Shown: positions 18,778 through 27,193, numbered from the stretch's first letter. The stretch: DNA of 64,000 nt from Gemmatimonadota bacterium (GCA_003169895.1 PNAE01000012.1:126736-190735), one strand, 5' to 3'. A program made the numbers and translations. Notes: a model not told the origin generated them from the sequence alone.

Positions 18778-19488
18778 ATGTCACATGGAATTGCATCGCA
18801 TGCGCTGGTCGCCGCGGTACTGCTCGCCACCGGCACGACCCGCGCCGTTGCGCAAGGCTCGACCAACACGCTGACCGCCGCGGAGCGGCAGGCGGGCTGG
18901 CATCTCCTGTTCGACGGCCGTTCGACCGATGGCTGGCGCGGCTACAAGTCCGACTCGGTGCCAGCGGGCTGGCAGGTCGTGAGCGGCGTGCTGACGAAGT
19001 CGGGAAGTACCGGCGATCTCGTCACTCGGCAACAGTTCCGGGACTTTGAACTCACGCTGGACTGGAAGCTCGGCTCGGCCGGCAATTCGGGGATCTTCTA
19101 TCGCGCCACCGAGGAGTACGAGCACATCTACTGGAGCGGACCGGAGTACCAGCTGCTCGATGACGCCGCGGCACCCGATGGCAAGATTCGCCTGACGGCT
19201 GCTGGCGCGGCATACGGCCTGTATCCTCCCCCGGCGGGAATCGTCAAGCCGGCGAACGAATGGAACTCGACGCGGATCGTCGTGCGAGGAACCCACGTCG
19301 AGCACTGGCTCAACGGGACGAAGCTGCTCGAATACGAGTTGGGCAGTGCGGATTGGGAGGCGAAGGTCAAGCTGAGCAAGTTCGCCGCCTGGCCGAATTA
19401 TGGCCGGTCGGGCACCGGGTACATCGGCATCCAGGGCGACCACAACGGTGCGCTGTCGCTCCGCAATATCCGGATCCGCGAGCGGTGA
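18778..19488 (+). CDS. Secreted DUF1080 / 3-keto-disaccharide hydrolase-like protein
   Basis: 236 residues from ATG 18778, with GGAG six to seven bases upstream. Residues 1-26 form a signal peptide ending AVA before Gln27. The mature part is a concanavalin-like beta sandwich typical of DUF1080: GWHLLFDGRSTDGWRGYKS, FELTLDWKLGSAGNSGIFYR, GPEYQLLDD, and a C-terminal GYIGIQGDHNGALSLRNIRIR. Characterised members cleave 3-keto-glucosides in the periplasm or bind sugar polymers. A longer reading from 18709 would precede the signal peptide and is rejected. Confidence 0.88.
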   Translation: MSHGIASHALVAAVLLATGTTRAVAQGSTNTLTAAERQAGWHLLFDGRSTDGWRGYKSDSVPAGWQVVSGVLTKSGSTGDLVTRQQFRDFELTLDWKLGSAGNSGIFYRATEEYEHIYWSGPEYQLLDDAAAPDGKIRLTAAGAAYGLYPPPAGIVKPANEWNSTRIVVRGTHVEHWLNGTKLLEYELGSADWEAKVKLSKFAAWPNYGRSGTGYIGIQGDHNGALSLRNIRIRER

Positions 19489-19504
19489 TCGAACCGGGCC
19501 GTTG

Positions 19505-20710
19505 ATGGCAGCCGCGCTGCAGACCGGCGGCGACATTCCCGTGCCGGCACCCGTCCTGGCGATTCTTCGCCGGCTGGAGGATGCCGGCCACGAGACGTGG
19601 TGCGTCGGCGGAGCCGTTCGCGACGAGTTGCTCGGGAATGTCCAGCAGGATGTCGACCTGGCAACCGCCGCAGCACCGGAAGTGGTGCTCAAGCTCTTTC
19701 GACGCACGGTGCCTGTCGGCATCGAGCATGGCACGATCGGCGTCCTGGACGACGACAACGTGCTCCACGAAGTCACCACGTTCAGGCGAGACGTGCGAAC
19801 CGATGGCAGGCACGCGATCGTCGAGTTTGGCGTATCGCTCGACGAGGACCTCGCGCGGCGCGACTTCACCATCAACGCGATCGCCTATCATCCGGTGCGC
19901 CACGCATGGCGCGATCCGTTCGCGGGACGCGACGACCTCCGGCAAGGCATCATCCGCGCGGTCGGTGAGCCGGCGGTCCGATTCGCCGAGGACCGCCTGC
20001 GCATCCTGCGTGCGCTGCGATTTGCCGCGCGGTTCGACTTCACGATTGACCCGGCCACCTGGGCTGCCGCGACCGACCAGGCGCACGACATTGGCCACCT
20101 CTCGGCTGAACGCGTGCGCGGTGAATGGGTGAAGAGCATCGCGACGGCACGATCGCTCGACACGCTGGTGCAACTGTGGTTCGACAGTGGCGTCACCCGG
20201 ACCTGGCTTCCCGAGTGTCGTGCGCCCAATTCGAGTCGCGACGACGTACCCGTGGCTGACCGGATCGCGACCCGTGATCCTGTGGTGGTGACGGCCGCGT
20301 TCTGCTCGCCCAATGCCACGATCTGGCGTCGCTTCAAGGGCTCGAATGACGAGATTCACCGTGCGGAAGCGATCGACCGCGCTCCGCCGCGGCCAGCCAG
20401 CGCCGCCCCGCGCGACGTCCGTCGCTGGATCGCCATGGTCGGCGCTGCCGCCGATGACCTGAGGACCTTGGCACGTTGGCGTGGTGACGATTCCGACGGC
20501 TGGTCAGCCGTGCTCGACCAGATCCGGCTCCGCGGCGAGGCAACCGGGCGCAGCGGACTGGCGGTGACCGGCGACGACCTGATCGGTGCCGGGATCGCGG
20601 CCGGACCCGAGATCGGTCGCACACTCGACCGGCTGCTCGGCGTCGTGCTCGACGAGCCGGCGCTGAACACGCGCGAGGCCTTGCTTGCGCTGGCGCGGAA
20701 GGCCGGATGA
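19505..20710 (+). CDS. cca: CCA-adding tRNA nucleotidyltransferase / poly(A) polymerase family
   Basis: Class II nucleotidyltransferase adding or repairing the tRNA CCA end. 401 residues from ATG 19505. The head domain has GGAVRD (35-40) and the metal-binding DxD (Asp49, Asp51), then EVTTFRRDVRTDGRHA and RRDFTINAIAY. The neck and body include EDRLRILRALRFAARFDF. The tRNA genes in this window do not encode CCA, so the organism needs this activity. Poly(A) polymerase I is the alternative, but its distinctive C-terminal extension is absent. Confidence 0.9.
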   Translation: MAAALQTGGDIPVPAPVLAILRRLEDAGHETWCVGGAVRDELLGNVQQDVDLATAAAPEVVLKLFRRTVPVGIEHGTIGVLDDDNVLHEVTTFRRDVRTDGRHAIVEFGVSLDEDLARRDFTINAIAYHPVRHAWRDPFAGRDDLRQGIIRAVGEPAVRFAEDRLRILRALRFAARFDFTIDPATWAAATDQAHDIGHLSAERVRGEWVKSIATARSLDTLVQLWFDSGVTRTWLPECRAPNSSRDDVPVADRIATRDPVVVTAAFCSPNATIWRRFKGSNDEIHRAEAIDRAPPRPASAAPRDVRRWIAMVGAAADDLRTLARWRGDDSDGWSAVLDQIRLRGEATGRSGLAVTGDDLIGAGIAAGPEIGRTLDRLLGVVLDEPALNTREALLALARKAG

Positions 20711-22002
20711 CCGGGACGATCGGACTGTTCACGCCGCCCGAACCGCTGGCCGCGCGGATGCGGCCCCGGACGCTGGACGATTTCGTCGGCCAGAGCGCGA
20801 TCCTCGACCCTGGCAAGCCGCTCGGCGATGCCATCCGGCGCGGCGATGTGGGCAGCATCGTTCTCTGGGGGCCGCCGGGCACCGGCAAGACCACCCTCGC
20901 CCGCCTCATCGCGCAATACACCGACCGGCAATTCGTCGGCTTCAGCGCCGTCACCGAAGGCGTCGTGCGGGTGCGCGAAATCCTGAAGGAGGCCGAAGAA
21001 CGCCGCCGGCTCGGCCGGGGCACCATTCTATTCTGCGATGAAATCCACCGGTTCAATCGCGCGCAGCAGGATGCCTTCCTGTCGGCCGTGGAGGGTGGCA
21101 TCGTCACGCTGGTTGGCGCCACGACCGAAAATCCGTCGTTCGAGCTCAACGGTGCCTTGCTGTCGCGCTGCCGCGTGTGGGTGCTGGAGCCGTTGTCGCC
21201 CGTGGAGCTCCGGCGGGTGATCGATCATGCGCTCAGCGACCGGGATCGCGGCCTCGGTGGCCTCGGGCTGAACATCCCGGACGACGCGCGCGACGCGCTG
21301 GCGCAACTGTCCGATGGTGACGCGCGGCGCGCCTTGTCGGTACTCGAGGCCGCTGCGCAACACGTCGGGGCACATGGACGGATCGACATCGCTGTCATCC
21401 AGGAGACCCTCGCCCGGCGCGTCCCGATCTTCGACAAGGATCGCGAGCAGCATTACGACCTGATCTCGGCGCTGCACAAGTCGGTGCGAGGCAGCGATCC
21501 GCAGGCAAGTCTGTACTGGCTGGCTCGGATTCTCGGCGGCGGCGAGGATCCGATGTACGTCGCGCGACGCCTGGTGCGCATGGCCTCCGAGGACATTGGT
21601 CTCGCCGATCCGCAGGCGGTCCAGGTTGCCATCGCGGCGCGCGACGCCTGGCATTTTCTCGGCAGTCCGGAGGGTGATCTCGCGCTGGCACAGGCCACGG
21701 TGTATCTGGCGACGGCCCCGAAATCGAACCGCATCTATACCGCCTGGTCCGCCGCCCGGGAGCGTGCCGATGCCACTCCCGCGGCGCCAGTGCCGCTCCA
21801 TATCCGGAACGCTCCCACGGGACTGATGAAGGAGCTCGGCTACGGCGCTGGATACCAGTACGCCCACGACTCACCGGCCGGCTATATCCCGCAGGCCTAT
21901 CTTCCTGACGTCGTCGGCGACTCGGTATTCTACGAACCGGGTGCCTTCGGGTACGAAAAGCGCATCGCCGAACGCCTCAAGTGGTGGAAAGCCAATGGAT
22001 GA
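20707..22002 (+). CDS. rarA: Replication-associated recombination protein A (AAA+ ATPase)
   Basis: Clamp-loader-like AAA+ protein acting at stalled forks. 431 residues. It starts with the family-specific PLAARMRPRTLDDFVGQ; Walker A GPPGTGKT is at 55-62, Walker B LFCDEIHRFN at about 108-117, sensor 1 in TTENPSFELN. The C-terminal MgsA oligomerisation domain has ALHKSVRGSDPQASLYWLARIL and GEDPMYVARRLVRMASEDIGLADP. ATG 20707 overlaps the cca stop, and the end overlaps hflX by four bases. Confidence 0.95.
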   Translation: MTGTIGLFTPPEPLAARMRPRTLDDFVGQSAILDPGKPLGDAIRRGDVGSIVLWGPPGTGKTTLARLIAQYTDRQFVGFSAVTEGVVRVREILKEAEERRRLGRGTILFCDEIHRFNRAQQDAFLSAVEGGIVTLVGATTENPSFELNGALLSRCRVWVLEPLSPVELRRVIDHALSDRDRGLGGLGLNIPDDARDALAQLSDGDARRALSVLEAAAQHVGAHGRIDIAVIQETLARRVPIFDKDREQHYDLISALHKSVRGSDPQASLYWLARILGGGEDPMYVARRLVRMASEDIGLADPQAVQVAIAARDAWHFLGSPEGDLALAQATVYLATAPKSNRIYTAWSAARERADATPAAPVPLHIRNAPTGLMKELGYGAGYQYAHDSPAGYIPQAYLPDVVGDSVFYEPGAFGYEKRIAERLKWWKANG

Positions 22003-23318
22003 TTGAACTGACTCCGCCGCGCGAACGTGTCGTGCTGGTGGCCGCGCCGCGCAAGGGTTCCGTCGACGCGCAGAAAGTCGGCGAGCACATCGACGAACTC
22101 GCCCGGCTGGTCGACACCGCCGGCGGCGACATTGTGGGGACGCTCACCCAGCATATCGCCGCGGTCAATTCGGCCACGCTCATCGGCGAAGGCAAGGTCG
22201 AGGAACTGCGCGCCCTCGTCGCGCAGGTGCACGGCACGCTGGTCGTGTTCGACGAGGAGCTGACTCCCGGGCAGGGCCAGTCGCTCGAAGAGACGCTGGG
22301 CACCCGCGTGATGGATCGCGCCGAGCTGATCCTCGACATCTTTTCGACCCGGGCTCGCAGCTCCGAGGCGAAGCTCCAGGTGGAACTCGCGCAACTGCAA
22401 TACCTGCTGCCGCGACTGACGCGGATGTGGACGCACTTGTCGCGCATCCGCGGCGGCATCGGGTTGCGGGGTCCGGGCGAGACCCAGCTCGAAACCGATC
22501 GGCGCCTCATCCGCAACAAGATCGGCGTGCTTCGCGAAAAACTGGAGGACGTCGCGCGGCACCGCGAAACCATCCGGTCGGGACGTAGCGCGTTACTGTC
22601 GGCGGCGCTGGTCGGCTATACCAACGCGGGCAAGTCGAGCCTGCTGCGGGCGCTGTCCGGCGAGCACGACATCTTCGTCGAGGATCGCTTGTTCGCGACG
22701 CTCGATACGTTGACGCGCGAGGTCGACCTGGGCGACAATCTCCGGGTACGCGTCAGCGACACGGTCGGCTTCATCCGCAAGCTGCCGCATCACCTGGTGG
22801 CGTCGTTCCGCGCCACGCTTGAAGAGGCCGGCAGCGCCGATCTGCTGCTTCACGTCACCGACGCTTCCCACCCGGAGTGGGAAGACCACATGCGCACGGT
22901 GGACGCAGTACTGGCCGAACTCGGCCTCGAGGAGCGGCCCACGCTGGTCGTGTTCCACAAGCTCGACGCACTGGAGGACCCGGTGACGTTCGCCGACCAG
23001 GCGCGCATGCGCTACCCCGGCGCGATCTTTACCACCGCGATGCGCACCGACGGCTTGCAGCCGCTCAAGGCCGAGCTGCGGGGACGCGCCGAGGCAATCC
23101 GCCCGGTCGTCCGCGTCCTGCTGAGCCCGGCCGATGGCAAGCGGCTCGGCTTTCTGCACCGCGTCGGGGACGTCCTGGGACAGAGCTTGTGTGGCGACCG
23201 GCTGGCGGTGGCGGTGCGGCTCGAGCCCTGGCGCACCGAACAGCTGCGGCGCGAGGGACTCGAAGTGCAATCCGTCGCAGAGGGCGCGGAGCCACACCCG
23301 TCAGGTGAGGAGCCATGA
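21999..23318 (+). CDS. hflX: Ribosome-associated GTPase HflX
   Basis: Splits stalled or heat-damaged ribosomes. 439 residues from ATG 21999 (ATGA overlap with rarA). The N-terminal HflX domain leads to a coiled-coil linker with the signature GGIGLRGPGETQLETDRR (152-169). The G domain follows with G1 GYTNAGKSS at 206-214, DTVGFIRKLPHHL (G3) and HKLD (G4, HKLD instead of NKxD), and then a small C-terminal domain. An in-frame GTG six codons upstream is ignored because of the exact stop-start overlap. Confidence 0.95.
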   Translation: MIELTPPRERVVLVAAPRKGSVDAQKVGEHIDELARLVDTAGGDIVGTLTQHIAAVNSATLIGEGKVEELRALVAQVHGTLVVFDEELTPGQGQSLEETLGTRVMDRAELILDIFSTRARSSEAKLQVELAQLQYLLPRLTRMWTHLSRIRGGIGLRGPGETQLETDRRLIRNKIGVLREKLEDVARHRETIRSGRSALLSAALVGYTNAGKSSLLRALSGEHDIFVEDRLFATLDTLTREVDLGDNLRVRVSDTVGFIRKLPHHLVASFRATLEEAGSADLLLHVTDASHPEWEDHMRTVDAVLAELGLEERPTLVVFHKLDALEDPVTFADQARMRYPGAIFTTAMRTDGLQPLKAELRGRAEAIRPVVRVLLSPADGKRLGFLHRVGDVLGQSLCGDRLAVAVRLEPWRTEQLRREGLEVQSVAEGAEPHPSGEEP

Positions 23319-24322
23319 AGCACCTCGTAACCGGCGCTGCGGGATTCATCGGATATCACGTCAGCGAGCGGCTGCTGGCCCGCGGCGACGAGGTGGTGGG
23401 ACTCGACAATCTCAGCCCCTACTATGATCCGGCCCTCAAGCAGGCACGCTTGGATCGGCTGCGTCGTCATCCCGGGTTCCGCTTCGTCAAGCTCGACCTC
23501 ACCGAACGCGAGGCGATGGAATCGCTGTTTCAGCGCGAGCGGTTCCCGCGCGTGATTCATCTCGCCGCTCAGGCCGGCGTCCGCTACTCGGTGACCCATC
23601 CGCACAGCTATATCGCAAGCAACGTCGTCGGCTTTCTGCATGTGATCGAGGGCTGCCGCCACCACGGCGTGGAACACCTCACCTACGCATCGACGTCGTC
23701 GGTGTACGGCCTGAACACCCACATGCCGTTTTCGGTGCACCAAAACGTCGATCACCCGGTGTCGCTGTACGCCGCCACCAAGAAGGCGAATGAGCTGATG
23801 GCGCACTCCTACGCCCATCTGTACGGATTGCGGGCGACCGGGCTCCGGTTCTTCACAGTGTACGGGCCGTGGGGGCGTCCGGACATGGCGCTGTTTCTGT
23901 TCACGCGGGCGATCCTCGAGGGCCGGCCGATCGATGTGTTCAATCACGGCAAGATGCGCCGCGACTTCACGTACATCGATGACATCGTCGAAGGTGTGGT
24001 GCGGATCTCCGATCGTCCGGCGGCGGCAAACCCCGATTGGCAGGGAGAGCACCCTGATCCGGCCAGCAGCTCGGCGCCCTACCGGGTCTACAATGTCGGC
24101 AACAGCGAACCAGCGGAGTTGATGGATTTCATCGGTGCGCTGGAGCGGTCACTTGGCAAGACCGCCGAAAAACGGTTTCTCCCGATGCAGCCGGGCGACG
24201 TGCCCGCGACGTCCGCCGACATCGAGGATCTGGCGCGCGATTGCGGGTTCCATCCCGGGACTACAATCGAGACCGGCGTCGCGAACTTTGTGGCATGGTA
24301 TCGGGAATACCATGGCGTCTAG
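23315..24322 (+). CDS. UDP-glucuronate 4-epimerase-type NAD-dependent sugar epimerase
   Basis: Extended SDR converting UDP-glucuronate to UDP-galacturonate, a precursor for acidic surface polysaccharides. 335 residues; NAD loop GAAGFIG (7-13), Ser/Thr active-site stretch YASTSSVYG (124-132), catalytic Tyr152 and Lys156. Diagnostic UDP-glucuronate epimerase segments are NLSPYYDPALKQARL, HLAAQAGVRYS and FFTVYGPWGRPDMALFLFTRAI. The convergent and divergent glycosyltransferase genes next to it are the likely users of the product. Ends at a TAG that borders an 84-bp heptanucleotide array. Confidence 0.92.
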   Translation: MKHLVTGAAGFIGYHVSERLLARGDEVVGLDNLSPYYDPALKQARLDRLRRHPGFRFVKLDLTEREAMESLFQRERFPRVIHLAAQAGVRYSVTHPHSYIASNVVGFLHVIEGCRHHGVEHLTYASTSSVYGLNTHMPFSVHQNVDHPVSLYAATKKANELMAHSYAHLYGLRATGLRFFTVYGPWGRPDMALFLFTRAILEGRPIDVFNHGKMRRDFTYIDDIVEGVVRISDRPAAANPDWQGEHPDPASSSAPYRVYNVGNSEPAELMDFIGALERSLGKTAEKRFLPMQPGDVPATSADIEDLARDCGFHPGTTIETGVANFVAWYREYHGV

Positions 24323-24406
24323 GTCCGAGGCCTGAGGCTTGAGGCGTGAGGTGTAAGGCCAGAGGGCTCGGATCTCATGGTTCAGGGCTCAGGCCTCAAG
24401 CCCGAG
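24323..24406. repeat. 84-bp array of twelve 7-bp units between convergent genes
   Basis: Unit starts fall every seven bases from 24323. The first six units follow G-N-N-T-G-A-G (for example GCCTGAG, GCTTGAG, GCGTGAG). The last six are largely the inverse type (ATCTCAT, GGTTCAG, GGCTCAG, GCCTCAA). The halves can pair: GGCTTGAGGC at 24336-24345 is the exact reverse complement of 24393-24402. The array runs from the epimerase stop into the last six codons of the minus-strand glycosyltransferase. It may serve as a bidirectional terminator. Confidence 0.75.
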
Positions 24407-25462
24407 GGCCCGCCGCCACAGCGTGACCATCCGTTCCGCGACCGCCGCGTCGGCGTACTGCTCCAGCACCCGCTGTCGTGCCACGGAGCCGATGCTGCGG
24501 CACCGCCAGGGTTCGGCGACAAATCCCTGAGTGGCCCGCGTGAGCGCGACAAGGTCGTCCTGGTCGACGATCAGTCCGCTACCCCCAACCACGTCCGGCA
24601 GCGCCCCGGACCGGCTCACCACCGGCGCCACACCCTGCGCCATCGCCTGCAGCACCATGGCCCCGGACGGTTCAACCCACTCGGGCGTGGACCGTGATGG
24701 AGCCACCAGCACATCGACCTCGGGCCAGAATGCGTTGAGTTGGTCGCGGGGCAGGGCGCCGAGCCACTCGATCCGCGCCGACAGGCCGAGATGCTGGGCC
24801 TGCTGCTCCAGGCTCTCGTGTACCGGGCCGGTCCCGACAATTCGCAACCGCCAGTCGCCGAACGTCGCGCCGAGTGCATTGAGCAGCAAGTCGATACCGC
24901 GTTCCGCCACCAACCGCCCGACCGCGGCGAACATCACCGGCGCCGGATCGGGTCGCGGAGACCACGCCACGGGAATACTGAGCCCGCCCGGCGGCAGCAC
25001 TGCCGTCGGCCTGTCGGTCGACTGCCCGCCCAGCAGGTGCTCCAGGGCCGACCGAACGGTGCCGGCGAGCGCCGCCGCCTCAGTGCGGATGCGATCGCCC
25101 TGCCATTTGGCGGTGAGTCCCTTCGGTCCGCCGAGGCTGGACGTGGCCACCAACACATACGGGACCTTGAGATGTCTCGCCGCCGCGGCGCCTGCCTCGG
25201 CCGTCGGGGTCCACGGGTCGCCCATGATGTGGATGAGTTGCGGGCCGACATCGCGCACCATCGCCCGCAACGCGCGCCGCGACCAGCGCAGGTCCACCGG
25301 GCGGTCGCGATCACCGCGCGCGCTGACTCGTACGTACTGGATCAACCCGTCGGTCTCGCTGTCGCCGTCGGGACGTGCGACGACCGGCTCGACTCCCAGA
25401 CTGCTGAGCGAGCGAAGTACTCCGCGGGGCGGTGAGGCTGGCGAAAGAATGAGGACGCGCAC
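24389..25462 (-). CDS. GT-B glycosyltransferase (GT4-like)
   Basis: 357 residues from GTG 25462 on the minus strand. N-terminal Rossmann-like half starting VLILSPASPP. The C-terminal half carries FAAVGRLVAERGIDLLLNAL (nucleotide-sugar domain entry) and the donor-binding region EWVEPSGAMVLQAMAQGVAPVV at about 260-285, typical of GT4 retaining enzymes. There is no membrane segment, so it would act at the cytoplasmic face. Donor and acceptor are unknown. Its last codons lie within the heptanucleotide array. It is divergent from the second glycosyltransferase, with only 38 bases between start codons. Confidence 0.85.
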   Translation of the reverse strand: MRVLILSPASPPRGVLRSLSSLGVEPVVARPDGDSETDGLIQYVRVSARGDRDRPVDLRWSRRALRAMVRDVGPQLIHIMGDPWTPTAEAGAAAARHLKVPYVLVATSSLGGPKGLTAKWQGDRIRTEAAALAGTVRSALEHLLGGQSTDRPTAVLPPGGLSIPVAWSPRPDPAPVMFAAVGRLVAERGIDLLLNALGATFGDWRLRIVGTGPVHESLEQQAQHLGLSARIEWLGALPRDQLNAFWPEVDVLVAPSRSTPEWVEPSGAMVLQAMAQGVAPVVSRSGALPDVVGGSGLIVDQDDLVALTRATQGFVAEPWRCRSIGSVARQRVLEQYADAAVAERMVTLWRRALGLEA

Positions 25463-25487
25463 CGGACAAAGATGGGGAGGTCGCCGC

Positions 25488-25493
25488 TAAGTT
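25488..25493 (+). promoter_or_regulatory. Putative -10 element TAAGTT of the GT4 gene at 25501
   Basis: TAAGTT lies seven bases before ATG 25501 in a 38-base divergent spacer. On the opposite strand CATCTT lies six bases before GTG 25462, so the two promoters would overlap in this very short interval. Confidence 0.4.
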
Positions 25494-25500
25494 CCACCCC

Positions 25501-26586
25501 ATGCGGATACTGCACCTCGCCAAGTACTACTGGCCGCGCTCCGGTGGCATGGAGCGCGTGGTGCAAGGGCTGGCCGAAGGGGTGGCCGAGCGCGGACACG
25601 AGGCAGAGGTCGTTGCGGTCACTGCCTTCGGCGATCCGCGCCCCGGACAGCGTCGCCGCGCCGCGGTCACACGTGCCTGGTCGTTCGCTCCCGTGGGATC
25701 GCAGGAGCTGGCTCCGGGCTATGTGCGGGCCGCATGGAAGCGCGCTGATGTGATCCATCTGCACCATCCGAATTCGCTGGCCGACGTGGCGTACGCGCTG
25801 CGGCCCTCGCTCGCACCGCTTGTCGTCACCCAGCACGCCGACTATCCCAGCTTCAAGTACTGGCTGCCGTCCAAGTACGCACTGTGGAGCGCGGAGGCGA
25901 TCGTGGTGCCCAGCCGTGCGCATATCGCCCTGTCCCGGGAACTGCGCGGATTCGAAAACAAGGTGGAGGTGATTCCGTTCGGCATCGACGAGCGTCGCTG
26001 GGAACTGGTGCCGCCGCCGCCGCCCGGCAACCCGCCGCGGGCGCTGTTCATCGGGCGACTGATGGCTTACAAGGGAGTGGACTTCCTCCTCCGGGCCCTC
26101 GAGTTGGTGCCGGACGTGCGCCTCGACATCGTAGGGTCAGGGCCGGAGCTGCATCGCCTGCAGACGCTGTCGCGAGCCTTGGCGGTCGAGGACCGGGTCA
26201 AGTGGTGGGGGGAATACCCCGATGAGGACCTCCCTAGACGGATGGCTGACGCCGACTTTCTGGTGCTGCCCTCGGTGAGCGTTCAGGAGATGTTCGGCAT
26301 GGTACTGCTCGAAGCGATGGCAGCGGGCAGGCCTGTCATTACCACGGCGGTCCCCTCCGGCGTGCGCGAGGTCAACCTGGCGGGCACGACCGGCCTCGAG
26401 GTGCCCATCCGGGACGTCGGGGCACTCGCCGAGGCAATGCGGACGCTCGCCGGTGACGCGAGGCTGCGGGAACGCCTTGGCAGGGCAGGGAGGGAGCGGG
26501 TGCGGCAGCGCTTCACCGTGACGGCCATGGTGGACGCACATCTGGAACTCTATCGCCGCGTGCGCGGGCCCAAGGGCGTCAGGTAA
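25501..26586 (+). CDS. GT4-family glycosyltransferase
   Basis: 361 residues. The N-terminal part reads ILHLAKYYWPRSGGMERVVQGLAEGVAERGHEAEVVA, a classic GT4 acceptor-domain opening with the glycine-rich GGMERV loop. The C-terminal half has ALFIGRLMAYKGVDFLLRAL and the donor-site motif EMFGMVLLEAMAAGRPVITT (about 264-283) with the EX7E arrangement. Likely builds an exopolysaccharide or O-antigen-type glycan with the divergent neighbour and the UDP-glucuronate epimerase. A mannosyl- or glucosyl-transfer role cannot be distinguished by eye. Confidence 0.9.
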   Translation: MRILHLAKYYWPRSGGMERVVQGLAEGVAERGHEAEVVAVTAFGDPRPGQRRRAAVTRAWSFAPVGSQELAPGYVRAAWKRADVIHLHHPNSLADVAYALRPSLAPLVVTQHADYPSFKYWLPSKYALWSAEAIVVPSRAHIALSRELRGFENKVEVIPFGIDERRWELVPPPPPGNPPRALFIGRLMAYKGVDFLLRALELVPDVRLDIVGSGPELHRLQTLSRALAVEDRVKWWGEYPDEDLPRRMADADFLVLPSVSVQEMFGMVLLEAMAAGRPVITTAVPSGVREVNLAGTTGLEVPIRDVGALAEAMRTLAGDARLRERLGRAGRERVRQRFTVTAMVDAHLELYRRVRGPKGVR

Positions 26587-26655
26587 TGCGAAATAACCGG
26601 CCATTTCACCCATTCTCCGGATGGGGGAGGGGGTATCGGTCGATTCCTAGCAAAA

Positions 26656-26689
26656 AATGTCTTACTTTAGTGCTACAGCGTAAGACATT
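26656..26689. repeat. 34-bp dyad: 10-bp perfect arms, 14-bp spacer
   Basis: AATGTCTTAC (26656-26665) and GTAAGACATT (26680-26689) are exact reverse complements. If read as 13-bp arms with an 8-bp core, 11 of 13 positions match, the geometry of tyrosine-recombinase sites such as loxP. It could equally be a repressor operator. No T-run follows, so terminator function is unlikely. Confidence 0.55.
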
Positions 26690-26717
26690 GTAATGAAACT
26701 GTTTAGCAATTTGTATT

Positions 26718-26738
26718 CATCTTGTTTCTTGTTTCTTG
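26718..26738. repeat. Heptanucleotide tract, 3 units
   Basis: CATCTTG, TTTCTTG, TTTCTTG: two identical units and one variant at the right edge of the AT-rich island. Confidence 0.5.
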
Positions 26739-27030
26739 TCACTGGGGCATGGGGACCCGATACCAAGCCGTGCAGCCGTCCATGAGGTGTCTTTGGGCTG
26801 CGCGCCGCGCCGTCCAAGGGTTGCGACCTGCGTCGAAGGCGCTGGTCGGGTGTGGCAGGATGTCGCGTGAAGAACGGCCCGGACGTTGATCACGGTGAGC
26901 GGACCGGAACGCTAGATTTTGGAGCAAGCCGGAGTGCCCGATCAGCTGCCCGGGACGACTGTGATGCGGCGTTCTCGCGGAGCGCTGGCGGTGGACTGAC
27001 GGTGCGAGTCAACCGATCGCCAGGAAAATG

Positions 27031-27058
27031 TTGACAAAGCCAGTAAGAGCAGTAGTGA
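27031..27058 (+). promoter_or_regulatory. Putative promoter of tRNA(CAT)
   Basis: A perfect -35 TTGACA (27031-27036) and TAGTGA at 16-base spacing (27053-27058), ten bases before the tRNA 5' end. Confidence 0.45.
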
Positions 27059-27067
27059 CAGGCAGTT

Positions 27068-27141
27068 GGCCTCGTAGCTCAGGTGGTTAGAGCAGCGGAC
27101 TCATAATCTGAAGGTCGGGGGTTCGAATCCCTCCGGGGCCA
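27068..27141 (+). tRNA. tRNA with CAT anticodon (Met elongator or lysidine-type Ile2)
   Basis: 74 bases folding as a cloverleaf: acceptor GGCCTCG/CGGGGCC with one G-T pair, D-arm GCTC/GAGC, anticodon loop CTCATAA with CAT at 27102-27104, T-arm GGGGG-TTCGAAT-CCCTC. CCA is not encoded. The anticodon stem has a G27-A43 mismatch and a G29-T41 wobble. The GGCC acceptor start and CTCATAA loop recall E. coli ileX, so it could be tRNA-Ile2 needing TilS rather than tRNA-Met; sequence alone does not decide. Confidence 0.93.
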
Positions 27142-27145
27142 TGGG

Positions 27146-27174
27146 TTGTTATGCGCTAGGAAGGGTGATATGAT
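27146..27174 (+). promoter_or_regulatory. Putative promoter of tRNA-Val
   Basis: TTGTTA (27146-27151), 17 bases, TATGAT (27169-27174), ending 19 bases before the tRNA-Val 5' end. It suggests the second tRNA can be transcribed independently of the first. Confidence 0.55.
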
Positions 27175-27193
27175 CCGCGCCCCGCTTCTGCGG

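Larger units (their letters stand above)
26587..27067. other. 481-bp non-coding interval with an AT-rich island
   Basis: Longest gene-free stretch of the window. A weak stem-loop (CCCAT / ATGGG, 26609-26625) follows the glycosyltransferase and may end its transcript. 26641-26740 is strikingly AT-rich and holds a 34-bp dyad and a short heptanucleotide tract. 26750-27020 is GC-rich again with no convincing ORF; reading frames of about 60 codons on both strands resemble nothing. It ends with a TTGACA promoter element for the first tRNA gene. Confidence 0.6.

Noticed and set aside
26852-27034. 60-codon plus-strand ORF (and a 62-codon minus-strand ORF at 26739-26927) in the gap before the tRNAs
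   Set aside because: Composition is low-complexity, there is no Shine-Dalgarno sequence or TAnnTT box at a useful distance, and no family resemblance.
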